Source: Evansella sp. AB-P1
GTDB taxonomy: Bacteria > Bacillota > Bacilli > Bacillales > Salisediminibacteriaceae
Assembly (NCBI RefSeq): GCF_029688925.1
Contig: NZ_JARUKY010000004.1
Span: forward strand, 62,001 to 126,000
DNA length: 64,000 nt
Direction: 5' to 3'
Position 1 is the stretch's first letter, and every line of letters starts with the position of its first letter. Below are positions 39,105-48,121 of this stretch, one piece after another. The position numbers and the translations under genes are program-made. The notes under the pieces are model-generated. The model saw only the letters and a list, made by a program, of their open reading frames with translations. It was not told the DNA's origin and made no database searches.

Positions 39105-39329
39105 TTAGAAGCTGAAAGAAGCGTAAAAAAAAAGCCCTTCATCCACATGGATTTGTTGAAGGGGTCTTTTCTTATGCTTCTTGATATTTTGGACTACCTT
39201 TTCTTTTTTTGTTTTCGTTTTTCTTTCGTGAGTACTAAAATTCATATTCATTCCTCGGGAATTCCTAACATCTCGTCCACCATTTCGAATATCGTGTTCT
39301 CTCTTTCTCTTTGCTTTACTATTTGACAT
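39105..39329 (-). CDS. brfA: small basic protein, candidate BrfA-type alternative ribosome-rescue factor
   Basis: A 74-residue, Lys/Arg-rich protein (KAKRKREHDIRNGGRD at the start, THERKTKTKKEK in the middle, KKHKKR further on) with a strong AAGGAGGG site. An intrinsic terminator lies inside the coding region, about 20 bases before the stop, so most transcripts should end without a stop codon. This architecture is known for ArfA of E. coli and BrfA (YqkK) of B. subtilis: the non-stop product is tagged by tmRNA and destroyed unless trans-translation fails. BrfA would recruit RF2 to stalled ribosomes. The name rests on architecture, size and composition, not on an alignment. Confidence 0.68.
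   Translation of the reverse strand: MSNSKAKRKREHDIRNGGRDVRNSRGMNMNFSTHERKTKTKKEKVVQNIKKHKKRPLQQIHVDEGLFFYASFSF
39125..39166 (-). terminator. intrinsic terminator inside the brfA-like ORF
   Basis: On the minus strand CCCTTCA, a loop that contains ATCCATGTGGAT, and TGAAGGG are followed by nine T residues. The U-tract encodes Phe-Phe at residues 67-68, so RNA ending here would lack the stop codon at 39105-39107. Confidence 0.85.
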
Positions 39330-39397
39330 TGCAATCCCTCCTTGGTTTCTTCAATTTTTTCAATTACATGAAAACTGTACATCTATATATTATCATT

Positions 39398-39443
39398 AAA
39401 AAAGCTACAACAGTATAAATATAAAGACTGTTGCAGCTTTTTT
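39398..39443 (-). terminator. ptsHI terminator
   Basis: AAAAAAGCTGCAACAG and CTGTTGTAGCTTTTTT form a long stem directly after the ptsI stop codon. Confidence 0.9.
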
Positions 39444-39446
39444 GAA

Positions 39447-41162
39447 CTATAGAAATTGTTCTTCAACTAATTCCTTTACTTCATCTGATGTATTTAACTG
39501 TAACGCTTTAGTTACAAGTTTTTCTGCATCACCCTTCTTTATTGATGCAATTTGACTTCTAGCTGGTAAAATGGAAGTTGCACTCATACTAAATTCATCT
39601 AACCCTAAACCTAATAAAAGTGGTATAGCAACAGTGTCTCCTGCCATTTCTCCACACATTCCTGTCCATTTCCCCTCTTTATGTGATGCATCAATAACCA
39701 TTTTCACAAGGTTTAAAATTGCTGGGTTATAAGGTTGATATAAATATGAGACTCTTTCATTCATTCTATCAGCTGCCATTGTGTATTGAATTAAATCGTT
39801 TGTTCCAATACTAAAGAAATCCACTTCTTTTGCAAATTGGCCAGCCATCACTGCTGTTGATGGAATTTCAACCATGATACCAATTTCTATGTCATTTCTA
39901 ACTTCTACACCACTATTCAATAATGACTGTCGTTCTTCTTCAAGAAACTTCTTTGCTTCACGGAATTCTTCAAGAGTTGCGATCATAGGGAACATTATTT
40001 TCAAATTTCCATACGCACTAGCTCTTAATAATGCACGAAGCTGCGTTCGAAACATATCATCTTTTTCTAAGCAGAGACGTATAGCACGAAATCCTAGAAA
40101 TGGATTCATCTCTTTAGGTAAATCTAAGTATGGAAGTTCTTTGTCACCACCAATATCTAACGTTCGAATGACAACAGGTTTACCCTCCATTTCTTCCACA
40201 ACTTTTTTATATGCTTCAAACTGTTCCTCTTCTGTAGGCAATTCATCTCTTCCCATATATAAAAATTCTGTTCGATACAACCCAATAGCTTCCGCACCAT
40301 TATTTTTTACTCCGTCAAGATCGTTAGGAGTACCAATATTAGCAGCTAATTCAACTTGGATTCCATCATTTGTCTTAGTTTTATCATTTACAAGCTTAGC
40401 CCATTCCTTTTTTTGTTCATTAAATTGGTTTTGTTTTTGTTTATATTCCGTTAATTCTTCCTCAGTAGGATTCAATATAACAGTACCATCATTTCCATCT
40501 ACAACTATTATTTCCCCATTTTTAGCATGATCCGTAATTTTTTTCGTTCCAACGACAGCTGGAATTTCCATTGAACGACTCATGATTGCGGAATGTGAGG
40601 TACGTCCTCCTATATCTGTAACAAATCCTTGAACAAATTTTTTATCCAGTTGTGCTGTATCTGAAGGCGTTAAATCTTCAGCAATTATAATTACTTCTTC
40701 ATTAATTTCAGCTATGGAAACAATTGGTTTACCAAGAATGTGTGATAGTACTCGTTTTGATACATCTCGGATATCAGCTGCTCTTTCTTTCATGTATTCA
40801 TTTTCCATTGATTCAAACATAATTACGAACTGATCCGATACTTCTTTTAATGCATATGCTACATTAATTTTCTCATCAGATACTTTTTTACGAATGGTAT
40901 CAACCAATTCAGGATCACTTAATACTAGTATATGAGCAGAGAAAATTTCAGCATGTTCGTCGCCTAGCTGATCTTTCGTTTTTTCTTTGATAATCTCTAG
41001 TTCCTTTTTTGATTGCTCTAAGGATTGATTAAAAAGTTTAATCTCATCATCTACATCACTTATGTTTTGTTTTTCTACAGTTAAATCTGGATCTTCTAAA
41101 CGAAATACTTTTCCAATAGCATATCCAGCTGAAGCACCAATTCCAATAAATTTATTTGACAT
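39447..41162 (-). CDS. ptsI: phosphoenolpyruvate-protein phosphotransferase (PTS enzyme I)
   Basis: A 571-residue general PTS enzyme. The phospho-histidine is in [21 protein letters not shown] (about residue 189), the PEP-binding domain shows [50 protein letters not shown] and MCGEMAGD. It passes phosphate from PEP to HPr. Its ATG shares one base with the ptsH stop codon (TAATG). No sugar-specific EII gene is in the window. Confidence 0.97.
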   Translation of the reverse strand: MSNKFIGIGASAGYAIGKVFRLEDPDLTVEKQNISDVDDEIKLFNQSLEQSKKELEIIKEKTKDQLGDEHAEIFSAHILVLSDPELVDTIRKKVSDEKINVAYALKEVSDQFVIMFESMENEYMKERAADIRDVSKRVLSHILGKPIVSIAEINEEVIIIAEDLTPSDTAQLDKKFVQGFVTDIGGRTSHSAIMSRSMEIPAVVGTKKITDHAKNGEIIVVDGNDGTVILNPTEEELTEYKQKQNQFNEQKKEWAKLVNDKTKTNDGIQVELAANIGTPNDLDGVKNNGAEAIGLYRTEFLYMGRDELPTEEEQFEAYKKVVEEMEGKPVVIRTLDIGGDKELPYLDLPKEMNPFLGFRAIRLCLEKDDMFRTQLRALLRASAYGNLKIMFPMIATLEEFREAKKFLEEERQSLLNSGVEVRNDIEIGIMVEIPSTAVMAGQFAKEVDFFSIGTNDLIQYTMAADRMNERVSYLYQPYNPAILNLVKMVIDASHKEGKWTGMCGEMAGDTVAIPLLLGLGLDEFSMSATSILPARSQIASIKKGDAEKLVTKALQLNTSDEVKELVEEQFL

Positions 41163-41425
41163 TACTCTGCAAGTCCTTCTTTCATTATTGAATCAATTCC
41201 AGATAAGGCATCATCTGCATCAGGACCTTCAGCTTTTATTGTGATTTCTGCTCCTTGTCCCATACCAAGAGACATGACTCCCATAATAGACTTCAAATTA
41301 ACTGATTTTCCATTGTACTCTAACGTTACGTCTGATTCATACTGTCCTGCTTTATTAACTAATTGTGTTGCAGGGCGTGCATGAATACCAGTTTCTGCAA
41401 TTATTTTGTAATTTCTTTCAGCCAT
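41162..41425 (-). CDS. ptsH: phosphocarrier protein HPr
   Basis: An 87-residue HPr from the ATG 8 bases after GAGGAG (an earlier GTG inside that region was rejected). His-15 is in [10 protein letters not shown] and the regulatory Ser-46 in [12 protein letters not shown], so this is a full HPr able to act in PTS transfer and, when serine-phosphorylated, as CcpA co-effector. It is the first gene of ptsHI. Confidence 0.97.
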   Translation of the reverse strand: MAERNYKIIAETGIHARPATQLVNKAGQYESDVTLEYNGKSVNLKSIMGVMSLGMGQGAEITIKAEGPDADDALSGIDSIMKEGLAE

Positions 41426-41434
41426 ATAAAACAC

Positions 41435-42033
41435 TCCTCGAATTTTTTAATTAGAATAAATTTGAATAAACACTGTATTGTGTGAAAGTCTTTATCTTTA
41501 TTATTATTACCCACTTTCAATATACTTCACGCTATGTTTTACACATTTCTTAATCTTTTTTTCAAACGAAAGCATACGTTAAAAAATATCCTGCAAATTA
41601 CAAAATAGATATTAATTTAGTTTATTTTCCTCATTATATATATAATGAGACTCCTCAAAATGCTATCACATTTTCTTCGTCCGGGAGATTACTCTGTGAA
41701 GCATATTCAAAGTCCTGAGGGAAAAGCAATAGATATAAGAAAGCGCAAGGCACCCCAATTCCGCCAAAGTACAGCCCTAGTCCTGTGGACATCCTTAAGT
41801 GTCATTAAAGTTTGTTCAGAGCTTATCAAAACTGTTAGAATAGTATTTCCAGTGATGACCAGTACATCTATGCTAAGGGAATGCTCAGATAAATTATTAA
41901 AGAATGAAGCTGGAATTATATATATTTGAATTTTATTGTTGAAATAATGGATAGCACATTAAATTTATAGGTCATTTGTATATGAAGAAAAAAAAAGGAA
42001 CTGTCCTAAGACAATTCCTTTAAAAACTATTTC
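41435..42033. other. gap upstream of ptsH with repeat remnant
   Basis: About 600 bases. It holds the ptsH leader and promoter area (a TATATT at 41520-41525 on the minus strand is a possible -10, without a good -35), a degenerate nested-hairpin repeat copy at 41733-41800 (AAGCGCAAGGCACCCCAATT, then CAGCCCTAGTCCTGTGGAC), and the terminator at 41994-42024. The open frame across 41645-41929 has no ribosome binding site and overlaps the repeat. Confidence 0.55.
41994..42024 (-). terminator. terminator of the sugar-locus dehydrogenase
   Basis: AAGGAATTGTC and GACAGTTCCTT form a near-perfect stem followed by a long T-run on the minus strand. Confidence 0.85.
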
Positions 42034-43329
42034 TTATGCTTCTTGTGTTTCTTTTGAAGCAAGTATATCTTCAATTTTCACTGGCTTCTTTTCTTTAACA
42101 GAGCGCCATACAGCTTCACCACAGGCAACTGCATAAGCACCGTCTTCAGCACCAGATAAAATTTCATAAGAACGATTTGGATCTTTCCCTAAGAATAGAT
42201 CTTCTAGCATAATTGGATCTGCTCCACCATGACCACCTTCTCTATGAACAACATTGATCGTTTGCTTTGATCCAAATAGAGGGAAATAGTCAATCGTTTG
42301 CATTGGAGTAGGGAATGGAATTCGTTGTGGCATATGATATTCCACAGATTCAATTCTACCTTTTGTTCCATTAATTGCTAATCTATAACCCTCGTATGGT
42401 GTTGAGAAGTTTACAGAATAGCTTAATAGAGCACCTTTATCATATCTAACAGTTGTAGCGTACGTATCTTCTATATTAATCTCTGAATCAAAGATACATT
42501 GATCTGGACGATAGCCAGTATACTTACGTTGTAAATCTCCACCTTGACCTACGTGATCATCCTCAACTTTAACAGTAGCACTACGAGAGTTCCATCGAGT
42601 ATAGTAGTCACAGTCTAGTTGATAGTCACATGTTTCACAAAAACGACCATCTTCTTTTTTAGGATTAAATTCACTGTCTGGTCCAAAGTAGTTTAATTCA
42701 CCAAATGCAAATGCCTCAACTGGTTTTTGATCTGTCCACCAGTTAACTAAATCAAAGTGATGAGAGCTTTTATGAATGGATAGACCACCAGAATGTTCTC
42801 TCACACGATTCCAACGTTGAAAATAGCTTGAACCATGATACGTATCAATATACCAATTTAAGTCAATTGATGTAATTCGTCCAACTTTATCTTCAAGAAT
42901 CATTTCTTTAATTTTTTGATGAATAGGTGCATAACGGTAGTTAAACGTTACAGTCACCTTTCCTTTACTTTTTGCTTCTGCATCCAATACTCTTTTAGAA
43001 TCAGCTGCAGTAGTAACCATTGGCTTCTCTACTAATACATCAATGTCTTTTTCTAATGCCTTGATGATGTAAGTTATGTGAGAGTCATCTCTACCAGCAA
43101 CAATAACAACATCAGGATTAGTTTCAGCGATCATTTGATCAAAATCTTCTTCTTTATATTCAGGAACATTCTCAAGGCTTGGGTATGTAGTTTTACATAC
43201 CTCAAACCTTTTAGAATCAGAATCTAATAAACCGACAATCTTGGTGCGTGTAGAAAATGTTTCAATCATGGGTTTCATAAATAGATTTAATGCTCTTCTA
43301 CTTAAACCACAAATTGCGTATTTTTTCAT
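42034..43329 (-). CDS. Gfo/Idh/MocA-family dehydrogenase with a cysteine cluster
   Basis: A 431-residue NAD(P)-dependent oxidoreductase. The N-terminal Rossmann strand is YAICGLSRRAL (without the full GxGxxG), the family hallmark VLVEKPMVTT is at about 98-107, and the catalytic-type His block is SIHKSSHHFDLVNWW (about 184-198). Unusual is a CETCDYQLDC cluster (Cys231, Cys234, Cys240). It is the last gene of the ABC importer operon, so it probably oxidises the imported sugar or cyclitol. The cluster may bind a metal; that is inference. Confidence 0.82.
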   Translation of the reverse strand: MKKYAICGLSRRALNLFMKPMIETFSTRTKIVGLLDSDSKRFEVCKTTYPSLENVPEYKEEDFDQMIAETNPDVVIVAGRDDSHITYIIKALEKDIDVLVEKPMVTTAADSKRVLDAEAKSKGKVTVTFNYRYAPIHQKIKEMILEDKVGRITSIDLNWYIDTYHGSSYFQRWNRVREHSGGLSIHKSSHHFDLVNWWTDQKPVEAFAFGELNYFGPDSEFNPKKEDGRFCETCDYQLDCDYYTRWNSRSATVKVEDDHVGQGGDLQRKYTGYRPDQCIFDSEINIEDTYATTVRYDKGALLSYSVNFSTPYEGYRLAINGTKGRIESVEYHMPQRIPFPTPMQTIDYFPLFGSKQTINVVHREGGHGGADPIMLEDLFLGKDPNRSYEILSGAEDGAYAVACGEAVWRSVKEKKPVKIEDILASKETQEA

Positions 43330-43381
43330 TACAGTAATCCACCCTTTTTCGTTTTATATAATTCTTATCTTTTAATTTCTA

Positions 43382-44227
43382 TTATTTAATACCAGTTGTA
43401 GCAATACCTTTTACCAAATATTTTTGACAGAAAAGGAATAGTACAAACTGTGGTAACAAGGATAATGATGACATCGCAATTAATGGTCCCCACGCTGTTA
43501 AGTTATCAGGATCCGAGAACCCACGTAAACCTAAGGCAACTGTATATAAGTTAGCATTTTGTAGGTAAATTAATGGAGATAAGAAGTCATCCCAAGTCCA
43601 CATAAATTGGAAAATCATAACTGTAACTAAGGCTGGCTTAGTTAATGGTAAAATAACATACCAGAATACTCCATACCATGAACAACCATCAATGATCGCA
43701 GCTTCATCTAACTCACGCGGTATACCACGGATGAACTGTACCATCAGGAAGATAAAGAATGGTGAACCACCAATAAATGTAGGAACAATTAATGGTAAGA
43801 ATGTGTTAACCCATCCTAAGTTATGGAATAAAATGTATTGTGGAATTAATGTAACCTGCATAGGTAACATTACTGTTGCTAATAAACAAGCAAATAAAAC
43901 AGATTGAAATTTAAACTGTAAACGTGCAAAGGCGAATGCAACAACAGTTGAACAGAATAATGCACCAATAACAGCTAGAGTTGTAACGAATAACGAGTTT
44001 CTGAAGAATAAATCAAACCCATATCGTCCGAACCCTTCCCAACCGATAGCATAGTTTTCCCAACGAAATTCGGAAGGAATTAAAGATGCTGCATTTAAAA
44101 AGATTTCATGCTCAGGCTTAAGTGAACTCGCAAACATCCATAAAATAGGATAAAGCATAACGAAACCTAAACCACCAACAAATGTATGATATATAATTAT
44201 TTGTCTTAACGTTTTACGTTCATCCAT
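43382..44227 (-). CDS. carbohydrate ABC transporter permease (MalG type)
   Basis: A 281-residue inner-membrane permease with six predicted membrane segments. The EAA loop is EAAIIDGCSWYGVFWYVILP, the contact site for the ATPase. It starts just after the upstream permease (GGAGG overlaps that gene's end). No ATPase gene is next to it; importers of this class usually share a common MsmX-like ATPase encoded elsewhere. Confidence 0.92.
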   Translation of the reverse strand: MDERKTLRQIIIYHTFVGGLGFVMLYPILWMFASSLKPEHEIFLNAASLIPSEFRWENYAIGWEGFGRYGFDLFFRNSLFVTTLAVIGALFCSTVVAFAFARLQFKFQSVLFACLLATVMLPMQVTLIPQYILFHNLGWVNTFLPLIVPTFIGGSPFFIFLMVQFIRGIPRELDEAAIIDGCSWYGVFWYVILPLTKPALVTVMIFQFMWTWDDFLSPLIYLQNANLYTVALGLRGFSDPDNLTAWGPLIAMSSLSLLPQFVLFLFCQKYLVKGIATTGIK

Positions 44228-44229
44228 TA

Positions 44230-45180
44230 TTATTTGCCTCCTTCCGACTCATAGTAAACCCACTTCTTAGATGACTTAAACACTAGCCATGTACACGTTC
44301 CGATTACGATAAGTAAAATCCATGCTAGTGCAGAAGCGTATCCCATTCGGAAGTTAGTAAATGCTTCTCGGTATAAGTATAAAGCATAGAATAACGTACG
44401 GTTAATCGGTCCACCTTCTGTTACTAAGAAAGCTTGCGTAAACGTCATAAATGAGTTAATCATTTGGAAAATTAAGTTAAAGAATAATACTGGTGTAATC
44501 AATGGCATTGTAATCTTAAAGAATTTATGAATTTTATTAGCTCCATCAACTGAAGCAGCTTCGTATAATTCTTGTGGTATTTGTCGTAAACCAGCTAAGA
44601 ATATAACCATTGGTGATCCGAACTGCCATACGATTAAGAATATTAGTACCCAAATGGCAAAATCAGGATGTGAGAACCAGTTATAATTAGCTTCAAATCC
44701 AAACCAACCTAAAATTTCATTTAACGCACCATCTCTACCCCAAATTTGTCTCCAAATAACGGCGATGGCAACACTTCCTCCAATAATGGAAGGAACGTAA
44801 TAAATTAGTGTGTAGAATCCAGAACCTTTATGACCTGTATTCATAATTATTGCTACTGTAAGGGCAAATGCCAATCGTAACGGAGTTGCTACTACAACGA
44901 AAAGTAAAGTAACCCTCAATGAGAGCCAAAATAAATTGTCGTTAGTGAAAATACGGATATAGTTATCAAGCCCTACCCAAGATGGAGCTGTTAACATACT
45001 GTAGCTTGTAAAAGATAAATATAATGAATAAAGCATTGGTCCTAGTACAAATCCAAAAAAACCAAGTAGCCATGGAGACAAGAAAGATACTGCAATTAAA
45101 TTGTTTTTTCTTCTTCTCTTTTTTCGATTTGCATCAAAAATGCTCTGTAAATCACTCTGGTTTTTTACCTCATTTTCCAT
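44230..45180 (-). CDS. carbohydrate ABC transporter permease (MalF/UgpA type)
   Basis: A 316-residue permease with about six membrane segments and the EAA loop YEAASVDGANKIHKFFKITMP. The ATG is 6 bases after AAGGAGG; an earlier in-frame codon at 45210 lies upstream of that site and was rejected. It has a basic N-terminus (RKKRRRKN). It pairs with the following MalG-type permease. Confidence 0.92.
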   Translation of the reverse strand: MENEVKNQSDLQSIFDANRKKRRRKNNLIAVSFLSPWLLGFFGFVLGPMLYSLYLSFTSYSMLTAPSWVGLDNYIRIFTNDNLFWLSLRVTLLFVVVATPLRLAFALTVAIIMNTGHKGSGFYTLIYYVPSIIGGSVAIAVIWRQIWGRDGALNEILGWFGFEANYNWFSHPDFAIWVLIFLIVWQFGSPMVIFLAGLRQIPQELYEAASVDGANKIHKFFKITMPLITPVLFFNLIFQMINSFMTFTQAFLVTEGGPINRTLFYALYLYREAFTNFRMGYASALAWILLIVIGTCTWLVFKSSKKWVYYESEGGK

Positions 45181-45263
45181 GTTGAACCTCCTTGAGGGAG
45201 TAGAAGCCATTATAAAATGGCTTCTACTTTTACTTTTTCAAATTTTTATAACCCTATTAGAAC

Positions 45264-46592
45264 TTATCTTGCGATAATATCTTCAAGACCATCCTTGTAT
45301 TTTTCAAGTGCTGATTCAGCATCACTCACACCATAAAGCACCTCATACCAAACATCTTCAAAGAATCTATCCATTTCTTGTCCAGTTGGTGGCGGTGGTG
45401 GTGGAGCTGCTTCTGCATGCTCAGAAATTAAATCAATGTACTCAAACTGTTGTTGAATTGTTCTTTCAGCAGTGTCGTATAGGTGATCACGAACTTCAGA
45501 AGAAATTGGAACACCACGATCACCTTGCATAATATCATTTGCATCAAGATCGTTTGTTAAGAAATCAATAAATTTAGCTACTTCATCAGGGTGTTCAGTG
45601 TTAGCATTCATTGCATAGAATAATGATGCTCTTACCCACTGACCTGAAGTTCCATCTTCACCTGATGGTAAAATTGTTAATTCAAACTCACGGTTTGCTG
45701 CAGATGTAACAGCTACGATTTGGTTACTGTGAATGATTTGCATTGGTGCATCACCAGTAACGATTTGGTAGTTCTCAATAGAACCAGTTGCTTCTAGTAC
45801 ATCAGCTGGCGGTGTAACACCATCAGCTTCTAATTCATTCCAAGTATTTATCATGTCTAAGAAAAGAGAGTCATCTTCCATACCTGATGCAGTTCCATCT
45901 TCATTGTACAACCATTGACCATTTTGTCTTAGGATAACTCCTAAATGTCTGTCATGTTGAACATCGTTACGAAGTCCATATTCAAGACCTAGTGCTTCTT
46001 GAACTTGACGTCCCATTTCAAAATACTCTTCCCATGTATATCCTGCCTCTGGATAGTCAACTCCAGCTTCATCAAACATAGCTGGATCATATACTAATGC
46101 AAATGCGTTACTACCTGCGTTAAAACCTACAAGCTGATCACCAATGTAACCAGGGTTTAAAGCAGATTGATCAATATTGTCAGTGTTGATTACACCTGAA
46201 TCAACATACGGTTGTAAATCAGCTAATAAATTACTGTTTGTATATTGTGGTAACCAACGGTCTACCATTTGGAATACGTCTGGTGCATTTCCTGCTGCAG
46301 ATTGAGTTGCTAATCTTTCAGAGAAATCATCGAAATTTAAGAACTCATAGCTAATTGTAATATTTTGGTTTTGCTCTTCGAATAATTCGATAGCTGCTAA
46401 CGTTCTATCGTGACGGTCTTGGTTCCCCCACCACATGAAACGAAGCTCTACATCTTCATCTCCACTTGCTTGATCATTATCATTTGTTCCATTGCCTTCA
46501 CTTGAATCTGCGTCGTTTCCACATGCAGTAAATACTGCTAGTGCCAAAACTGATGCTAATAGCAATGATAGTAACTTAAACTTTTTTGACAT
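45264..46592 (-). CDS. ABC transporter sugar-binding lipoprotein
   Basis: A 442-residue extracellular binding protein with a lipoprotein signal (LLASVLALAVFTACGND, lipid-modified Cys about 24), an acidic linker (SSEGNGTNDNDQASGDEDVE), and the family 1 solute-binding fold (ELRFMWWGNQDRHDRTLAAI type start). Near the C-terminus is an odd AAPPPPPPTGQEM proline run. It is the first gene of the importer operon. The ligand is unknown; IolB next door suggests a cyclitol or uronate. Confidence 0.92.
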   Translation of the reverse strand: MSKKFKLLSLLLASVLALAVFTACGNDADSSEGNGTNDNDQASGDEDVELRFMWWGNQDRHDRTLAAIELFEEQNQNITISYEFLNFDDFSERLATQSAAGNAPDVFQMVDRWLPQYTNSNLLADLQPYVDSGVINTDNIDQSALNPGYIGDQLVGFNAGSNAFALVYDPAMFDEAGVDYPEAGYTWEEYFEMGRQVQEALGLEYGLRNDVQHDRHLGVILRQNGQWLYNEDGTASGMEDDSLFLDMINTWNELEADGVTPPADVLEATGSIENYQIVTGDAPMQIIHSNQIVAVTSAANREFELTILPSGEDGTSGQWVRASLFYAMNANTEHPDEVAKFIDFLTNDLDANDIMQGDRGVPISSEVRDHLYDTAERTIQQQFEYIDLISEHAEAAPPPPPPTGQEMDRFFEDVWYEVLYGVSDAESALEKYKDGLEDIIAR

Positions 46593-46741
46593 TTTTTTGC
46601 CCCCTTAAAATTTTACAAACTTTCTACAAAATCTCTTACATTAAAACAAAACTTTTCATGAAATTACCTTTAAATCTATACACCTACTTTCATTTTCTTA
46701 ACCTGCTGTGAAGGTTGTGTATTCCCGTTGTTGTATGTATA

Positions 46742-46751
46742 ACAACGTTGT
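46742..46751. promoter_or_regulatory. ACAACGTTGT palindrome, possible operator
   Basis: A perfect 10-bp palindrome with a central CG, as in LacI/GalR-type operators, 150 bases upstream of the binding-protein gene. No local regulator gene is present. It is a candidate only. Confidence 0.35.
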
Positions 46752-46771
46752 AAATTCATGTTATCATTTAT

Positions 46772-46785
46772 TTAAAACGCTTTCA
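46772..46785. promoter_or_regulatory. candidate cre (CcpA) site
   Basis: TTAAAACGCTTTCA matches the catabolite-responsive element TGWAANCGNTNWCA at all fixed positions but one (G to T at position 2). It lies in the 580-bp divergent space between the binding-protein gene and iolB, where carbon catabolite repression would be expected. Confidence 0.5.
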
Positions 46786-46861
46786 ATATTTATTATTAAT
46801 TTTTTTGTTATGAAGTATGTTTTCTATTTAACAGAAAAATTTTACAGTACGTTCCACCTAC

Positions 46862-46890
46862 GTTAAACCCTTATATATAAAGGGTTTAAC
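46862..46890. promoter_or_regulatory. 11-bp perfect inverted repeat in the divergent region
   Basis: GTTAAACCCTT and AAGGGTTTAAC around ATATATA. It is not followed by a T-run on either strand and no gene ends here, so it looks like an operator rather than a terminator. Its place between the importer operon and iolB suggests that it may control both. The remaining part of the gap up to 47181 is A+T-rich with no other clear signal. Confidence 0.5.
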
Positions 46891-47181
46891 ATACATTTAA
46901 ATTTTCATTTTATAAACTTCCTCATCATTTGTTCATTTTTTTGACAAAAAATTATTCTTTTTGACACCTTATAATATTTGGGAGATCATACTTATATATG
47001 GAAATTCATGTACTTTTATAGTACTTATTTACTTGAAAAACACTAAATTATCAGATCATTCACAACATTTTATATATATTTCCTTATAAATTTTAATAAC
47101 CTTTATGGTATTGAATTTAATATTTTAAAACCTTAATATGAAAAGTAGAAGTCATCTATCATAGTAGAAAGGATGGAAGAT

Positions 47182-47979
47182 ATGAAAAGATTTTATAAAG
47201 CTGATCAAGTAGATGGTTACCAAGAAATCGTACACGAAGATGATAATTTATTGGAGTATTTAGCTCTTGCAAAATTATCTTTAAAAAAGGGCGAATCATT
47301 TAATAAAGGGACTGGTAAATATGAAACTGCTCTTGTTATTTTATCAGGTACCGCTACCATTACTGTTGAAGAAAACACTTGGGAAAACTTAGGTGGTAGA
47401 AAAAATGTGTTTGACGGTAAAGCAACAGCGGTATATGCTCCATGTCAGTCTCATTTCAACATCACGGCAGAATCGGAACTAGAAGTAGCTATATGTAAAT
47501 CATTAGCAGAGGAAAAATTTTCCCCTTTTGTTGTAAAGCCGGAAGAACTTGTTGTGAATCATCGAGGTAAAGAGCAGTGGAAAAGAGAGGTTCATGATAT
47601 TATTGCAGACAATGGAGAGGGGAGAGTACATAGAATTGTTTTAGGTGAGACTTTTAATGATCCTGGAAACTGGTCTGGTTATCCTCCACATAAGCATGAT
47701 GGAGAGCATTTTCCAGAAGAACCTGATCTAGAAGAAATATATCACTTCCAAGTAAATCCTGAACAAGGATTTGGAGTACAACTTCATTATACGAAAGATT
47801 TAAGTATTGACGAAGCTCACATTATTAGACATGGTGACAGTTTTGCCATCGATAAAGGATACCACCCAGTAAATGCTGCAGGTGGATACCAAGTATATTA
47901 TCTGTGGTTTATGGCCGGTAAAACAGGAAGAAAATTATATCCATATGAAGACCCAGATCATAGATGGTTAAACAATTAG
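47182..47979 (+). CDS. iolB: 5-deoxy-glucuronate isomerase (IolB-like)
   Basis: A 265-residue cupin-type isomerase. The C-terminal half keeps the IolB hallmark blocks: DPGNWSGYPPHKHD, LEEIYHFQVNPEQGFG and DKGYHPVNAAGGYQVYYLWFMAG, with the metal-binding His and Glu residues. IolB converts 5-deoxy-glucuronate to 2-deoxy-5-keto-gluconate in myo-inositol degradation. The ATG at 47182 is 8 bases after AAAGGA. No other iol gene is in the window, so it may serve a different sugar acid here. Confidence 0.85.
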   Translation: MKRFYKADQVDGYQEIVHEDDNLLEYLALAKLSLKKGESFNKGTGKYETALVILSGTATITVEENTWENLGGRKNVFDGKATAVYAPCQSHFNITAESELEVAICKSLAEEKFSPFVVKPEELVVNHRGKEQWKREVHDIIADNGEGRVHRIVLGETFNDPGNWSGYPPHKHDGEHFPEEPDLEEIYHFQVNPEQGFGVQLHYTKDLSIDEAHIIRHGDSFAIDKGYHPVNAAGGYQVYYLWFMAGKTGRKLYPYEDPDHRWLNN

Positions 47980-48034
47980 TCTCATACCTTATCTGCTTAC
48001 TTTCTGTAAATCAACTTCAGTAAATGTGTTTGAA

Positions 48035-48076
48035 AATGATAAAAGACCAAATCATATGATTTGGTCTTTTATCATT
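48035..48076. terminator. bidirectional terminator
   Basis: AATGATAAAAGACCAAATCA and its complement surround TAT in a near-perfect 20-bp stem. It ends iolB and the convergent YesL-like gene. Confidence 0.9.
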
Positions 48077-48121
48077 CTAGTTATTAAGTTTGTCCAAACT
48101 CTTGAACACTATAAACTCTAC

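Noticed and set aside
39874-40530. 218-codon plus-strand ORF inside ptsI
   Set aside because: It is an antisense shadow of the well-conserved ptsI gene.
41645-41929. 94-codon plus-strand ORF upstream of ptsH
   Set aside because: It has no ribosome binding site, runs through a degenerate hairpin repeat, and its composition is not protein-like.
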